Assembly (NCBI RefSeq): GCF_030734285.1
Contig: NZ_CP132294.1
Coordinates: 2,108,001-2,172,000, forward strand
Reading direction: 5' to 3'
Length of the DNA: 64,000 bases
Origin: Natronococcus sp. AD-5
GTDB taxonomy: Archaea > Halobacteriota > Halobacteria > Halobacteriales > Natrialbaceae
A program made the position numbers and the translations under genes. Positions 45,137 through 54,021 of this stretch are shown here, piece after piece (within the stretch, counting starts at the first letter, position 1; the number at the start of each line of letters is the position of its first letter). The notes below the pieces were generated by a model. It saw nothing but the letters and a program-made list of their open reading frames with translations, was not told the DNA's origin and ran no database searches.

Positions 45137-45679
45137 TCACCGGGGACGACGTGCCATCAGGCGAACCGTACAGTCGTCGGGCGTTACGTCGATCGGTTCC
45201 TCGTAGCGGACGATCCGCAAACCGAGGCACGCGCGGAGGAGTTCGTTCGACCGCACGCGAAAGCGGCGGTCTTCGCCGGTCTCGAGCCGATGCTCGTAAC
45301 AGAGCACGCCGCCCGGCGCGAGCGCGTCGACGAGGTCCGGCAGGCGCTCTCGCGTTCGGAAGTACGTGACGACGATGACGTCGTACGCGCCCTCCTCGAG
45401 GTCGACGTCGTTCGCGTCGGCCCGCACGAAGTCGACGTCGACGCCGGCGTCGTCGGCGCGACGGCGAGCGTGCGCGAGCGCCTCGTCGGAGACGTCGATT
45501 CCCGTCACGTCGAAGTCGCGCTCCGCGAGAAAGATCGCGTTCCGGCCGCCGCCACACGCCAGGTCGAGGGCGGTTCCGCGGGGAAGGTCGGCGGCGTGCT
45601 CCCGAACGATCGCCGCGGGCTCTTCCGGCGGCGCGTCCTCCCGATACCGGTCGTTCCAGCGGTCGCGGTCGTCGGTCAT
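45137..45679 (-). CDS. Class I SAM-dependent methyltransferase (TehB-like)
   Basis: The 180-residue protein begins 'DRWNDRYREDAPPEEP', and has motif I 'ALDLACGGGRNAIFLAE', motif II 'VTGIDVSDEAL', and 'VDFVRADANDVDLEEGAYD'. It fits the small TehB/UbiE-like group often found in haloarchaea. The start was placed at the Met before 'TDDRDRW', which gives the usual length; the frame continues 58 codons upstream without conserved features. It follows trmO by 28 bp in the same direction, so it is probably part of the hypF operon. The substrate is unknown; thiol or oxyanion methylation are possibilities. Confidence 0.85.
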   Translation of the reverse strand: MTDDRDRWNDRYREDAPPEEPAAIVREHAADLPRGTALDLACGGGRNAIFLAERDFDVTGIDVSDEALAHARRRADDAGVDVDFVRADANDVDLEEGAYDVIVVTYFRTRERLPDLVDALAPGGVLCYEHRLETGEDRRFRVRSNELLRACLGLRIVRYEEPIDVTPDDCTVRLMARRPR

Positions 45680-45707
45680 CCCGTGAGAGGTGGGTCCGTC
45701 GGCGGGA

Positions 45708-46088
45708 TCAACGCTCCGCTTGCAGCGCCGGTTTGCAGTCCACGACCGGCGAGCCGTCGAGCCCGCGAACGCGGAGTTCCCGACCCGTGCGATCCGGTAG
45801 CAGGCACGAGCAGATCCCGAGCGGGTTCGGTCGGTGCGGCGTTCGCTTTGCAAACGCGCCGACGCCGTTCTCGTCGACGAGCGCGTCGCGGTCGGCGCGG
45901 TCGGCCCAGTAGACGACGGTCAGCCGGTAACAGTCGTCGATTCCGGCGAGCGCGTCCGCGTACGGTTCGAAGACCTCGATCGTCGCTTCGGCGTCGGCGG
46001 CGAAGCCCTGGTGCGGGGCGTCCTCGGGCGACTCGTACGGCGTGCGAGCGACGCCGACGGGGACGAGTTCCGGACGGTGAGCCGTCAC
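45708..46088 (-). CDS. trmO: TrmO/YaeB-family tRNA methyltransferase
   Basis: The 126-residue product belongs to the UPF0066/TsaA family, now known as TrmO, which methylates N6-threonylcarbamoyladenosine at position 37 of some tRNAs. Conserved pieces are 'VGVARTPYESPEDAPHQG', 'IEVFEPYADALAGID', 'RTPHRPNPLGI' and 'LRVRGLDGSPVVDCKP'. It overlaps the end of hypF by 4 bases, so translation is coupled. HypF and the t6A enzymes share YrdC and Kae1 folds, which makes the linkage to a t6A-modifying enzyme curious. It may only be a shared operon. Confidence 0.85.
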   Translation of the reverse strand: MTAHRPELVPVGVARTPYESPEDAPHQGFAADAEATIEVFEPYADALAGIDDCYRLTVVYWADRADRDALVDENGVGAFAKRTPHRPNPLGICSCLLPDRTGRELRVRGLDGSPVVDCKPALQAER

Positions 46089-48475
46089 GGCTCGACCCCC
46101 CCTCGAGCGGCTGCCACCGCGACCTGGCCGTAGGCGATCCCGCCGTCCCCCGGCGGGACGCGCTCGTTGCCGAGGAACTCGAACCCCGCATCGGTGACCC
46201 GCTCGCGGACCCGCGTCGCGATACGATCGTTGTACGCAACGCCGCCGGTCAGCGCGACGGCCTCCCGGCTCCGCTCGGCCGCCGCGTCGACGGCGATGGT
46301 CGCCAGTCCGCGAGCCAGCGCGTCCTGAGCGGTGGCCGCGACGCGCGCCCGGGAGCGCCCCGACTCGAGCAGGTCGACGAGCGCGGCGAAGAGTCCGGGG
46401 GTGTCCACCACCGGTCGCCCGTCGACCCGGCCGAAGGGGACGCCGATGCCGACCGGCGTTCCGTCGACTGCGAGCGCCTCGAGCTTCATCGCCGGCTCGC
46501 CCTCGTAGCGCCGCTCGCCGCAGACGCCGAGCAGGGCGGCGACCGCGTCGAGGAACCGGCCGGCGCTGCTCGTCGCGGGGACGTTGACGTCAGTCTCGAG
46601 CTGCTGGCGGACGAGGTTGCGCTCCGCGTCGCCGTCCGGGAACGGTACGCCGTGTCGGACGAGCGTTCGAACGGCGGCGTCCGGGTCGCGGGCGTAGAGC
46701 AGCCCCGCGGCCATCCGACCGGGGTGGCGCGTCGCCCGGTCGCCGCCCGGCATCGGCACCGACGCGAGCCCGCCGACCCGCTCGAAGTCGGCCAGGGCCG
46801 CGTCGAGCACCTCGCCGCCCCAGACGGTCCCGTCCGGGCCGTACCCCACCCCGTCGAGCGTGAGCGCGATCGCGCGATCGAGGTCGTGCTCGGCGAGGAC
46901 GCTCGCGGCGTGGGCGTGGTGGTGCTGGACGGCGACGCTGCGCTCGGCGAGGCCGTCGGCGACCAGCCGGCGGGCGTAGTCGGTCGTGTTGAACTCGGGG
47001 TGGGCGTCGTGGGCGACGATCGGGGGATAGTCAAGTCCGGCGACGCCGAGCAGGTGGTCGACGGCGTCCTCGAAGAAGGCGAGCGTCTCGACGTCGTCGA
47101 CGTCGCCGACGTACTGGGTGAGATAGCACTCGCCCTCGTGCAGGACGCCGGCGGTCGCGTCGAGTTCGGGTCCCGTTCCGAGGACGGGCGTCGAGGGCGC
47201 GTTCTCGAGCGGGACCGGAACCGGGGCGAACCCTCGCGAGCGGCGGACGAGCCGCCGATCGCCGTCGACGATCCGCGCGAGGCAGTCGTCACAGCGGGCG
47301 ACGATGCGCCGGTCGTGGAGCAAGGCGCCGTCGGCGACGGCCCCGAGGCCGTCGAGCAGCGGGCCGTTGTCGGTCAGCATCGGCGTCCCGGGGAGGTTCG
47401 CGGACGTCATCACCAGCGGCGCGTCGACTTCGTCGAACAGGAGGTGATGGAGCCCCGAGTACGGCAGCATCGCGCCGACGGTGTGGAGGCCGGGCGCGAC
47501 GCCGGCCGCGATCGGGGTCGCGCGGGCGTTCGAGGCCGTAGCGGCTCGATCCCGTTCGAGCAGGAGAATCGGTCGCTGGGGGGACTCGAGCGCCGCCCGC
47601 TCGGGTTCGGAAACGCTCGCGAACGACTTGATCGCGTCGACGTTCGGCGCCATCACGGCGAACGGCTTCTCCGGGCGACCGGTCCGCTCGCGGAGCCGCG
47701 CGACGGCCGCGGCGTCCGTCGCGTCGCAGGCGAGGTGGGCGCCCCCGATCCCCTTCAGTACGACCGTCTCGCCGCGGCCGAGCGCCCCGGCGGCGCGTTC
47801 GATCGCCGCCCGTCCGTCGGCCGGCTCTTCGAGGTCGGGGAACGGATCCCGGCCCTCGTCCGCGCCGTTCTTCACCGCTGCACCCTCGCGAACGCGGCCG
47901 TACCGCAGCGTCGGACCGCAGTTCGGACAGGCGATCGTCTGGGCGTGGTAGCGGCGATCGGTCGGCTCCTCGTACTCCTCGCGGCAGGCGTCGCAGAGGG
48001 GAAACGCCGCCATCGAGGTCGTCGGCCGATCGTACGGCAGGGACTCGATGACGGTAAAGCGCGGACCGCAGTCGACGCAGGAGGTCGCCCAGTACCCGCG
48101 GTACCGGGAGTCCGAGTCGCGGACGTCCGCGAGGCACGGCTCGCAGATCGCCGTATCCGGCGGGATGGTCCCGCCGCCGTCCTCGTCGGTCCCGGCGGAG
48201 TCGACGATCTCGAAGGTCTCGAACGCGGGATCGTCGACCGGCTCTCTGTCGACTCGAACGCTCTCGACCCGCGAGAGCGGCGGCGCGTTCTCCCGCAGGT
48301 CCGCGAGCAGCGCGTCGATCGCGTCGCTCGCACCCTCGAGTTCGATGCGAACGCCGGCGTCGCCGAGGTTTTGGACGGTCCCGCGCAGTCCGCGGGCGGC
48401 CGCGCGCCGGTGGACGAACGGGCGAAACCCCACGCTCTGGACGACGCCGGTTACGCGGACGGTCGCGCGTTCCAT
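46085..48475 (-). CDS. hypF: Carbamoyltransferase HypF
   Basis: The 796-residue protein makes the thiocarbamate that becomes the cyanide ligand of [NiFe]-hydrogenase. It has an N-terminal acylphosphatase domain ('RVTGVVQSVGFRPFVHR'), two zinc-finger pairs ('CEPCLADV', 'CVDCG', 'CDACREEY', 'CPNCG'), a YrdC domain ('LKGIGGAHLACDATD'), and a C-terminal Kae1-like carbamoyltransferase domain with 'VAVQHHHAHAASVLAE' and 'VALTGGVAYND'. All domains are complete and the length is normal. It uses carbamoyl phosphate and ATP and passes the group to HypE. It is divergent from hypC-hypD-hypE, with 190 bp between. trmO overlaps its 3' end. Confidence 0.97.
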   Translation of the reverse strand: MERATVRVTGVVQSVGFRPFVHRRAAARGLRGTVQNLGDAGVRIELEGASDAIDALLADLRENAPPLSRVESVRVDREPVDDPAFETFEIVDSAGTDEDGGGTIPPDTAICEPCLADVRDSDSRYRGYWATSCVDCGPRFTVIESLPYDRPTTSMAAFPLCDACREEYEEPTDRRYHAQTIACPNCGPTLRYGRVREGAAVKNGADEGRDPFPDLEEPADGRAAIERAAGALGRGETVVLKGIGGAHLACDATDAAAVARLRERTGRPEKPFAVMAPNVDAIKSFASVSEPERAALESPQRPILLLERDRAATASNARATPIAAGVAPGLHTVGAMLPYSGLHHLLFDEVDAPLVMTSANLPGTPMLTDNGPLLDGLGAVADGALLHDRRIVARCDDCLARIVDGDRRLVRRSRGFAPVPVPLENAPSTPVLGTGPELDATAGVLHEGECYLTQYVGDVDDVETLAFFEDAVDHLLGVAGLDYPPIVAHDAHPEFNTTDYARRLVADGLAERSVAVQHHHAHAASVLAEHDLDRAIALTLDGVGYGPDGTVWGGEVLDAALADFERVGGLASVPMPGGDRATRHPGRMAAGLLYARDPDAAVRTLVRHGVPFPDGDAERNLVRQQLETDVNVPATSSAGRFLDAVAALLGVCGERRYEGEPAMKLEALAVDGTPVGIGVPFGRVDGRPVVDTPGLFAALVDLLESGRSRARVAATAQDALARGLATIAVDAAAERSREAVALTGGVAYNDRIATRVRERVTDAGFEFLGNERVPPGDGGIAYGQVAVAAARGGVEP

Positions 48476-48666
48476 ACGGAACGAGTTCGCGTCCCGACCA
48501 CATAATCGTGGTACCGAGTGTCACGAGTTGACCGCGAGAGACGATCCGGGGGCGAGACGCCTCGAGCGGTCGCCGAACGCCGTTGGTTCGCTCTTCAGAA
48601 GCTGATTCGCGGTATCGAAGCCGCTCACGGCAAAGTTCTTTGCGTGCGTGGCACTTTCTAGCGGAC

Positions 48667-49044
48667 ATGTGTCTCGGAGTACCCGGCGAAGTGAAATCGG
48701 TCGACGGGTTGCGGGCGACCGTCGACTTCTGGGGGGTGAAAAAAGAGGTTCGACTCGACACGGTCGACGCGCCCGTCGAACCGGGCGACTACATCCTCAA
48801 TCACGTCGGATTCGCGATTCGCCGCATCCCGGACGACGAGATCGACGAGACGCTGGCGCTGTACGAGTCGTTCGTGGACGGCGACCCGGACGACATGCTG
48901 CGGGAGGACGTCGTCGACGAGATCGAAGCCGGCGGCAGCGTCCCGGCGAACGCGGCCGACGGAGCGCTCGCGGGAGACGACGACGAACCGGCCGACGCGG
49001 ACGACGCCGAGGACCTCCTCGAGGAGTTGGGAATCGATGTCTGA
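48667..49044 (+). CDS. hypC: Hydrogenase chaperone HypC, with acidic C-terminal extension
   Basis: The start was set at the Met of 'MCLGVPGEV', because HypC needs Cys2 for holding the Fe(CN)2CO group; an upstream in-frame start would bury it. The OB-fold continues ('VDFWGVKKEVRLDTVD', 'PGDYILNHVGFAIRRI'). Normal HypC has about 75-95 residues. This one has 125, the last 45 being an Ala/Asp/Glu tail ('DDDEPADADDAEDL'), a typical haloarchaeal addition. HypC works with HypD and shuttles the iron centre to the large subunit. It overlaps hypD by 8 bases. Confidence 0.95.
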   Translation: MCLGVPGEVKSVDGLRATVDFWGVKKEVRLDTVDAPVEPGDYILNHVGFAIRRIPDDEIDETLALYESFVDGDPDDMLREDVVDEIEAGGSVPANAADGALAGDDDEPADADDAEDLLEELGIDV

Positions 49045-50197
49045 GACGCCTTTCGACGAAGCGACCGGCGGCCTCCCGTCCGCGGACGGTCACAACGACC
49101 TCGAGTTCCGCGACCCGGAGAAGGCGCGAGCGATCGCCGACACGCTCGAGCGGCTGGGCGAGGAGCTCGAGGACCCGCCGGCGACGATCATGCACGTCTG
49201 CGGAAGCCACGAGCAGTCGATCGCCAAGTTCGGCATCCGAAGCATGCTGCCCGACGCGGTGCGACTGATCATGGGACCGGGCTGTCCCGTCTGCATCACC
49301 GACATGCCGGAGGTCGACGAGGCGGTCGCGCTCGCCGAGGACGGCGTCACGGTCGCGACGTACGGCGACATGCTGAAGGTCCCGGGGACGACGAGGTCGC
49401 TCGACGACGCCCGCGCGGCCGGCGCCGACGTCCGGATCGTCTACAGCGCCGCCGACGTCGTCGAGATCGCCGAGGAGGAGGACGGCGAGGTGGTCTTCTT
49501 CGCGACCGGGTTCGAGACGACGGCCGCGCCGACGGCGGCGGTCGTCCTGTCCGAGCCGCCGGCGAACCTGTCGATCCTCTCGGCGCACAAGTACGTCCCG
49601 CCGGCGATGGAGATCGTCGCGGAGTTGCCCGACACCGATATCCAGGGCTACCTCGCCGCCGGCAACGCGGCGATCATCACCGGCTCGGGGATCTTCGAGG
49701 ACCTGGCCGAGCGCCACGAGCTCCCGGTCGTCGTCGGGGGGTTCGAACCGCTCGACATCCTCGCCGGCGTCACCAAGCTCGTCGAGATGATCCGCGACGG
49801 CGAGGCGGGCGTCGAGAACGCCTACCCGCGGTGCGTAACGCGAGAGGGGAACGAACCCGCCCAGGAGCAGCTCTGGGACGTGTTCGAGGCGGTCGGCGGC
49901 CAGTGGCGCGGCATCGCGGAGATTCCCGGCGCCAACCTCGTCCTCCGGGAGGAGTACGCCGAGTACGACGCCCGCGAGCGGTTCGACATCGACGCCGACT
50001 CCCTCGGAGCCGACGGCGCCTCGCGGCTGGCGGACGACTGCATCTGCGGCGACATCATGTCCGGCACCGCCGAGCCGACCGACTGCGAGATGTTCGGCAA
50101 GGAATGTACGCCGGACAATCCCGTCGGCGCCTGCATGGTGAGCAGCGAGGGAACCTGCAAGATCTGGCACGAGTACGGAGGCCGTCCGAACCTATGA
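49037..50197 (+). CDS. hypD: Hydrogenase assembly protein HypD
   Basis: The 386-residue protein has all the landmarks of HypD, on which the Fe(CN)2CO centre is built: 'IMHVCGSHEQSIAKFG' with the active-site Cys, 'GPGCPVCIT' with the redox Cys pair, 'FFATGFETTAAPTA', and the C-terminal [4Fe-4S] site made from 'CICGDI', 'CEMFGKECTPDNPVGAC' and 'EGTCKIW'. It lies between hypC (8-base overlap) and hypE (4-base overlap), a single translationally coupled operon. Nothing is missing. Confidence 0.97.
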   Translation: MSETPFDEATGGLPSADGHNDLEFRDPEKARAIADTLERLGEELEDPPATIMHVCGSHEQSIAKFGIRSMLPDAVRLIMGPGCPVCITDMPEVDEAVALAEDGVTVATYGDMLKVPGTTRSLDDARAAGADVRIVYSAADVVEIAEEEDGEVVFFATGFETTAAPTAAVVLSEPPANLSILSAHKYVPPAMEIVAELPDTDIQGYLAAGNAAIITGSGIFEDLAERHELPVVVGGFEPLDILAGVTKLVEMIRDGEAGVENAYPRCVTREGNEPAQEQLWDVFEAVGGQWRGIAEIPGANLVLREEYAEYDARERFDIDADSLGADGASRLADDCICGDIMSGTAEPTDCEMFGKECTPDNPVGACMVSSEGTCKIWHEYGGRPNL

Positions 50198-51246
50198 GCG
50201 ACGCGACGGATCCGGCGACGGCCGGCGACGAGCGGCGCGTCGAACTCAAACACGGCGCCGGCGGCACGGCGACCCGGGATCTGGTCAGCGAAACGCTCGC
50301 GGCGGACTTCGCGGATCCCGGCGACGCGCTCGTCGGGCTCGCGGACATGGACGACGGCGCGGTCGTGCCGGTCGGCGACGCGAACCTCGTGGTGACGACC
50401 GACACCCACGTGATCGATCCGCCCTTTTTCCCCGGCGGCGACATCGGCCGACTCGCCGTCTCCGGCACCGTCAACGATCTCGCGGTGATGGGCGCGACGG
50501 ACGTGCGGGCGCTCACGAGCGCCGTCGTCGTCGAGGCGAACTACCCGATCGCGAACTTAGCGCGGATCGCCGACTCGATGGCGGCGACCTGCGCCGAAGC
50601 CGACGCGAGCGTCGTCACCGGCGACACCAAAGTGATGGGACACGGCGACCTCGACGGCGTCGTGATCAACACGACCGGCGTCGGCGTCGCCGAGCACGTC
50701 GTCCGGGACGCCGGCCTCTCGCCGAGCGACGTTCTCATCGTCACCGATTCGGTCGGCGAGCACGGCATTTCGCTGCTCGCCGAGCGCGAGGGCATCGAGT
50801 TCGGCAGCGACCTCGAGTCGGACGTGAAACCGCTGAACGACCTGCTCGCGGTCGCCCTCGAGACGGCCGGCGCGGACGTCGCCGCGATGAAGGACCCGAC
50901 CCGGATGGGGCTGGCCGGCGCGCTCAACGAGATGGCCGAAAAGAGCGGTGTCGGGATAGAAATCCGCGAGGAGCGCGTTCCCGTGACCAGCGACGTGAAG
51001 GGTGCCGGCGAGATGCTCGGCCTCGACCCCTTCCAGATCGCCAACGAGGGCGTGGCCGTCCTCGGCGTCGCCCCGAAAGCGGCCGCGGACGTCCTCGCCG
51101 CGCTGCGCGAGCATCCGAAGGGCCGGAACGCGGCGGCGATCGGCAAGGCGATCGACGACCACCGCGGCAGGGTCGTCCTCGACACCGGGATGGGGAACCG
51201 CTACCTCCGGGAGCCCGCGAGCGAGCCGGCGCCGCGGATCTGTTAA
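50194..51246 (+). CDS. hypE: Hydrogenase expression/formation protein HypE
   Basis: The 350-residue protein converts the thiocarbamate on its C-terminal Cys to thiocyanate using ATP. The AIR-synthase-like fold is clear: 'VELKHGAGGTATRDLV', 'DTHVIDPPFFPGGDIGRLAV', 'TGDTKVMGHGDLDGVVINT', 'DPTRMGLAGALNEMAE' and 'NEGVAVLGVAP'. It ends '-PRIC', the carrier-cysteine motif. It starts at an ATG overlapping the hypD stop (ATGA). The gene is intact. Confidence 0.97.
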   Translation: MSDATDPATAGDERRVELKHGAGGTATRDLVSETLAADFADPGDALVGLADMDDGAVVPVGDANLVVTTDTHVIDPPFFPGGDIGRLAVSGTVNDLAVMGATDVRALTSAVVVEANYPIANLARIADSMAATCAEADASVVTGDTKVMGHGDLDGVVINTTGVGVAEHVVRDAGLSPSDVLIVTDSVGEHGISLLAEREGIEFGSDLESDVKPLNDLLAVALETAGADVAAMKDPTRMGLAGALNEMAEKSGVGIEIREERVPVTSDVKGAGEMLGLDPFQIANEGVAVLGVAPKAAADVLAALREHPKGRNAAAIGKAIDDHRGRVVLDTGMGNRYLREPASEPAPRIC

Positions 51247-51339
51247 GTCGTCGCGTTCGCGTCGGGGTCCCTCGCGCGCGATCGGCCAGGGTGCCGAAGG
51301 GGTGCCAGTTTTATCGTCCCCGGTCGCAGGAGGAGTCCT

Positions 51340-52329
51340 ATGTCCGATACGGATGCGGGCGAGCGTCGAGCCGCCGACCTCGACCCGAACGTGCGAGCGT
51401 TCCTGGAGACGGCCGCGGCGCTCGACGCGCCCGATCTCACCCACCTCTCGATCGAGCAGGCTCGAGCGGCCCTCGAGGGGCTGTACACGCCGGACGTCGA
51501 ACCGGAGCGCGTCGCCGACGTAACCGACCGAACGATCCGAGCGCCGGCGCGCGACGTCCGGCTTCGAATCTACGATCCGGCGCCCGGCGCGGCGCTCCCG
51601 GCGGTCGTCTACTTCCACGGGGGCGGCTGGATCGCCGGGGACCTCGAGACCCACGACTCGGTCGCCCGCTCGCTGGCCCTCCGGGGCGACTGCGTCGTCG
51701 TCGCCGTCGACTACCGGAAGGCGCCGGAGCACCCGTTTCCCGCGGCCGTCGAGGACGCCTACCTCGCCACGAAGTGGGCGGCGGACAACGCCGCCGAGAT
51801 CGGCGCCGGCGAAGGCCTGGCCGTCGCCGGAGACAGCGCGGGCGGGACCCTCGCGGCCGTCGTCCCGCAAATGGCCGCTGAGAAGACTATCGACGCGCCG
51901 AAGATCGACCACCAGGTGCTGCTCTACCCGGCGACGAATCGCGCGTTCGACACCCCCTCCTACGAGCAGAACGCCGACGGGTTCGCGCTGACGGCGCGGG
52001 CGATGGTGTGGTTCTGGACCCACTACCTCCGCGGCGACGTCGACGGGGCGAACCCGCTGGCGTCGCCGCTTCGCGCCCGCGAAAGCGTCCTTTCGGACCT
52101 CCCCTCGGCGACCGTCTTCACCTGCGGTTTCGATCCGCTCCGAGACGAGGGGGTCGCGTACGCCGAGGCGCTCGAGCGCGCGGGCGTTCCGGTCGAGCAC
52201 GCGAACTACGACGACCTGATTCACGACGTCGCCAACATGCGGCGGCTCCCCGACCCGTTTCCGGACGTCGAGGCGGCCGACGACGTGCTCGAGCGCGCGG
52301 GAGAGGCCCTTCGGACGGCCTTCGAGTAG
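51340..52329 (+). CDS. Alpha/beta hydrolase, HSL-family carboxylesterase
   Basis: The 329-residue protein belongs to the hormone-sensitive-lipase group. 'VVYFHGGGWIAGDLETHD' gives the His-Gly-Gly-Gly oxyanion hole, 'VAGDSAGGTLAAV' the nucleophile Ser, 'CGFDPLRDEG' the catalytic Asp, and 'YDDLIHDVANM' the catalytic His. The HSL family cleaves esters of short to medium acids. It follows hypE by 94 bp in the same direction, but there is no obvious link to hydrogenase, so it may simply be carried along. Confidence 0.9.
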   Translation: MSDTDAGERRAADLDPNVRAFLETAAALDAPDLTHLSIEQARAALEGLYTPDVEPERVADVTDRTIRAPARDVRLRIYDPAPGAALPAVVYFHGGGWIAGDLETHDSVARSLALRGDCVVVAVDYRKAPEHPFPAAVEDAYLATKWAADNAAEIGAGEGLAVAGDSAGGTLAAVVPQMAAEKTIDAPKIDHQVLLYPATNRAFDTPSYEQNADGFALTARAMVWFWTHYLRGDVDGANPLASPLRARESVLSDLPSATVFTCGFDPLRDEGVAYAEALERAGVPVEHANYDDLIHDVANMRRLPDPFPDVEAADDVLERAGEALRTAFE

Positions 52330-52405
52330 CGCTCTCGGCGGCTCCGATTTCGACTCGAGGGCGAAACGTCTCGGTCTTCACGTGCTTCCTGTCCGTGGGA
52401 ATCGT

Positions 52406-52591
52406 ATGGACATCGACCGCGAGGCGATCCGCGAGCGAAAGGACGTCTGCGCCGGCTGCGGGAGCCCGCTTCGTGAAGTGGGATCGCTCGAGGGCGACCG
52501 ACGGGGCGACGTCTTCGAGTGCAGCACGGACGGCTGCGGCTACACGGAACACCGGCTGTACGGCGACCGGTACTACGAGACGAGAGAGTAA
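52406..52591 (+). CDS. Small zinc-ribbon protein
   Basis: The 61-residue protein has one zinc ribbon formed by 'CAGCGSPL' and, about 20 residues later, 'CSTDGCGYTEH'. This is the layout of many haloarchaeal zinc-finger microproteins, often wrongly left out of annotations. The Met before 'DIDREAIRERK' was taken as the start. The ligand is likely zinc, and its partner (nucleic acid or protein) is unknown. It stands between the esterase and the convergent unknown gene. Confidence 0.75.
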   Translation: MDIDREAIRERKDVCAGCGSPLREVGSLEGDRRGDVFECSTDGCGYTEHRLYGDRYYETRE

Positions 52592-52632
52592 GTGTCCGCT
52601 CGAGATCCTGGTGAACGACTCGCGGGATCCGC

Positions 52633-53223
52633 CTAGAGCCCGACGTCAGCGTCGACCAGCCCGAGGTAATCGCGCGGCTCCTCGCCGATCAGCTCCGGCG
52701 GGAGCGCGCGCTCGTAGTTCGAGATGTCGCCCTCCGGAATGAGCGTTCGGCCGCTGGGACGGTAGATGAAACACGGTGCGTCGGCCTCGCGGGCGCGCTC
52801 CTCGAGGTCGGACCAGACGGCCGTCGGCTGGAGGGACAGCCCGAACGAGAACCGTCCCGCCCCGATAGCTCCCGATTTCTCGTCGAACCGGTCGGCCTCC
52901 TCGGCCTCGAACTCCGCGTCGGTCATCCAGGCCAGGTACGGCGCGTCAGCCGGCGGCCGGGCGAAGAAGACGTCCCACGCCCGGTCGGCGTCGAACGTCA
53001 CCCACGCGCCGCGGTCGTCGACGCCGTCGATCACGAGTTCGAACGTTCCCCCTTCGTCGTGCCAGACGAACGTCGCGTTGTGGCCGGGAACCCGGACGCC
53101 GCGGTGATGGTAGAGCACGCCGCCGACGTCGTCGCCCAGGTTCTCGCGGACGTCGTGGACGCCGGTCTCGCGAACCTGGGCGAGGAACTCGGGAAGGTGG
53201 TACAGCGCCGTTCGGTCGGCCAT
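52633..53223 (-). CDS. Unknown protein co-transcribed with CooC-like ATPase
   Basis: The 196-residue protein has no family I recognise. It has two halves with good globular character: 'GVLYHHRGVRVPGHNATFVW' with strand-rich sequence and several His, and 'APYLAWMTDAEFEAEEADRF' followed by 'GRFSFGLSLQPTAVW'. There is no signal peptide or membrane segment. It follows the CooC-like gene by 27 bp in the same direction, so the two are almost surely one transcript. Given its neighbours it may be an accessory factor in nickel or hydrogenase handling, but this rests on position only. Confidence 0.7.
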   Translation of the reverse strand: MADRTALYHLPEFLAQVRETGVHDVRENLGDDVGGVLYHHRGVRVPGHNATFVWHDEGGTFELVIDGVDDRGAWVTFDADRAWDVFFARPPADAPYLAWMTDAEFEAEEADRFDEKSGAIGAGRFSFGLSLQPTAVWSDLEERAREADAPCFIYRPSGRTLIPEGDISNYERALPPELIGEEPRDYLGLVDADVGL

Positions 53224-53250
53224 GGCAGCGGGTAGTCCCCTTCGGTCTCC

Positions 53251-54021
53251 TCAGGTGTGCGTCTCGAGCAGGTCGTCGGCCAGCTCTCGAATCGCCCTGA
53301 CGCCCGGCGCGTCGGGGTCCTGGTCGATCGGCGCGGCTCCCTCCTGGTCTGCGTGGCGAATCGCGTCGTCGAACGGAACGGTGGCGGCGATCTCGAGGTC
53401 GTTCTCCGCGCAGAACTCCTCGATGGCCTCGCGGTCGTGGTCGTCGCGGACCTTGTTCGCGACGACGCGCACGTCGGGGATGTCCAACTCGTCGGCGAGG
53501 TCGCGGGTTCGTCGGCCCGTCTCGAGGGACTTGTAGTAGGGCTCGACGACGACCAGCAGCGTGTCGACGTCCTTCGCGGTTCCCCGTCCGAGGTGCTCGA
53601 CGCCGGCGACCATGTCCATCACGGTCACCTCCTCGCGGTCCTCGACGACCTCCGAGAGCACCTCGCGGGCGGTCGAGTGGGCGCGACACATGCAGCCGCT
53701 GCCGGCGTGCTCGACCTCGCCCATCTTGAGCAGCCGGATTCCGTCGGGAGCCTCGACGCCGTAGTCGTCGATGATCACCCCCGGCGTCTTCGCGAGCTCG
53801 AGTTCCGTCTCGCCGTCGGCGGTTTCGACCCGCTTGAGCAGGTCGCCGGGGATCGGCGCCACGTCGCGCTCGCGCGGAATGCCGAGCGTGAGCGCGAGGT
53901 TCGGATTCTCGTCGTCGTCGATCGCCAGGACGTCGCACCCCTCCACCGCGAAGGATCGCGCGAGCGTCCCCGAGACGGTGGTCTTTCCCGAACCGCCCTT
54001 GCCTGACACTGCGACTTTCAT
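53251..54021 (-). CDS. cooC: CooC-like MinD/ParA ATPase, candidate nickel-insertion factor
   Basis: The 256-residue protein begins with the deviant Walker A 'KVAVSGKGGSGKTTVSG'. It then has 'VLAIDDDENPNLALTLG', and the Cys-x-Cys pair 'GSGCMCRAH' (Cys110, Cys112), the nickel-binding motif of CooC that inserts nickel into carbon monoxide dehydrogenase. 'VMDMVAGVEHLGRGTAKDVD' and 'VVANKVRDDHD' are family switch and adenine regions. No CO dehydrogenase gene is in view. The gene lies inside a hydrogenase island that lacks HypB, the usual nickel GTPase, so it may serve the hydrogenase instead. CooC relatives are, however, also used by other nickel and acetyl-CoA enzymes. Confidence 0.88.
   Translation of the reverse strand: MKVAVSGKGGSGKTTVSGTLARSFAVEGCDVLAIDDDENPNLALTLGIPRERDVAPIPGDLLKRVETADGETELELAKTPGVIIDDYGVEAPDGIRLLKMGEVEHAGSGCMCRAHSTAREVLSEVVEDREEVTVMDMVAGVEHLGRGTAKDVDTLLVVVEPYYKSLETGRRTRDLADELDIPDVRVVANKVRDDHDREAIEEFCAENDLEIAATVPFDDAIRHADQEGAAPIDQDPDAPGVRAIRELADDLLETHT

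Noticed and set aside
45290-48505. Open frame of about 1070 codons on the plus strand opposite hypF and neighbours
   Set aside because: It is the mirror of hypF, trmO and the methyltransferase. Its composition is Arg/Val/Gly-rich without domains, as expected for the antisense of G+C-rich haloarchaeal genes.
53251-54021. Plain ParA/MinD cell-division or partition ATPase
   Set aside because: The Cys110-x-Cys112 pair and the surrounding sequence are specific to the CooC branch, and no ParB or division gene is nearby.
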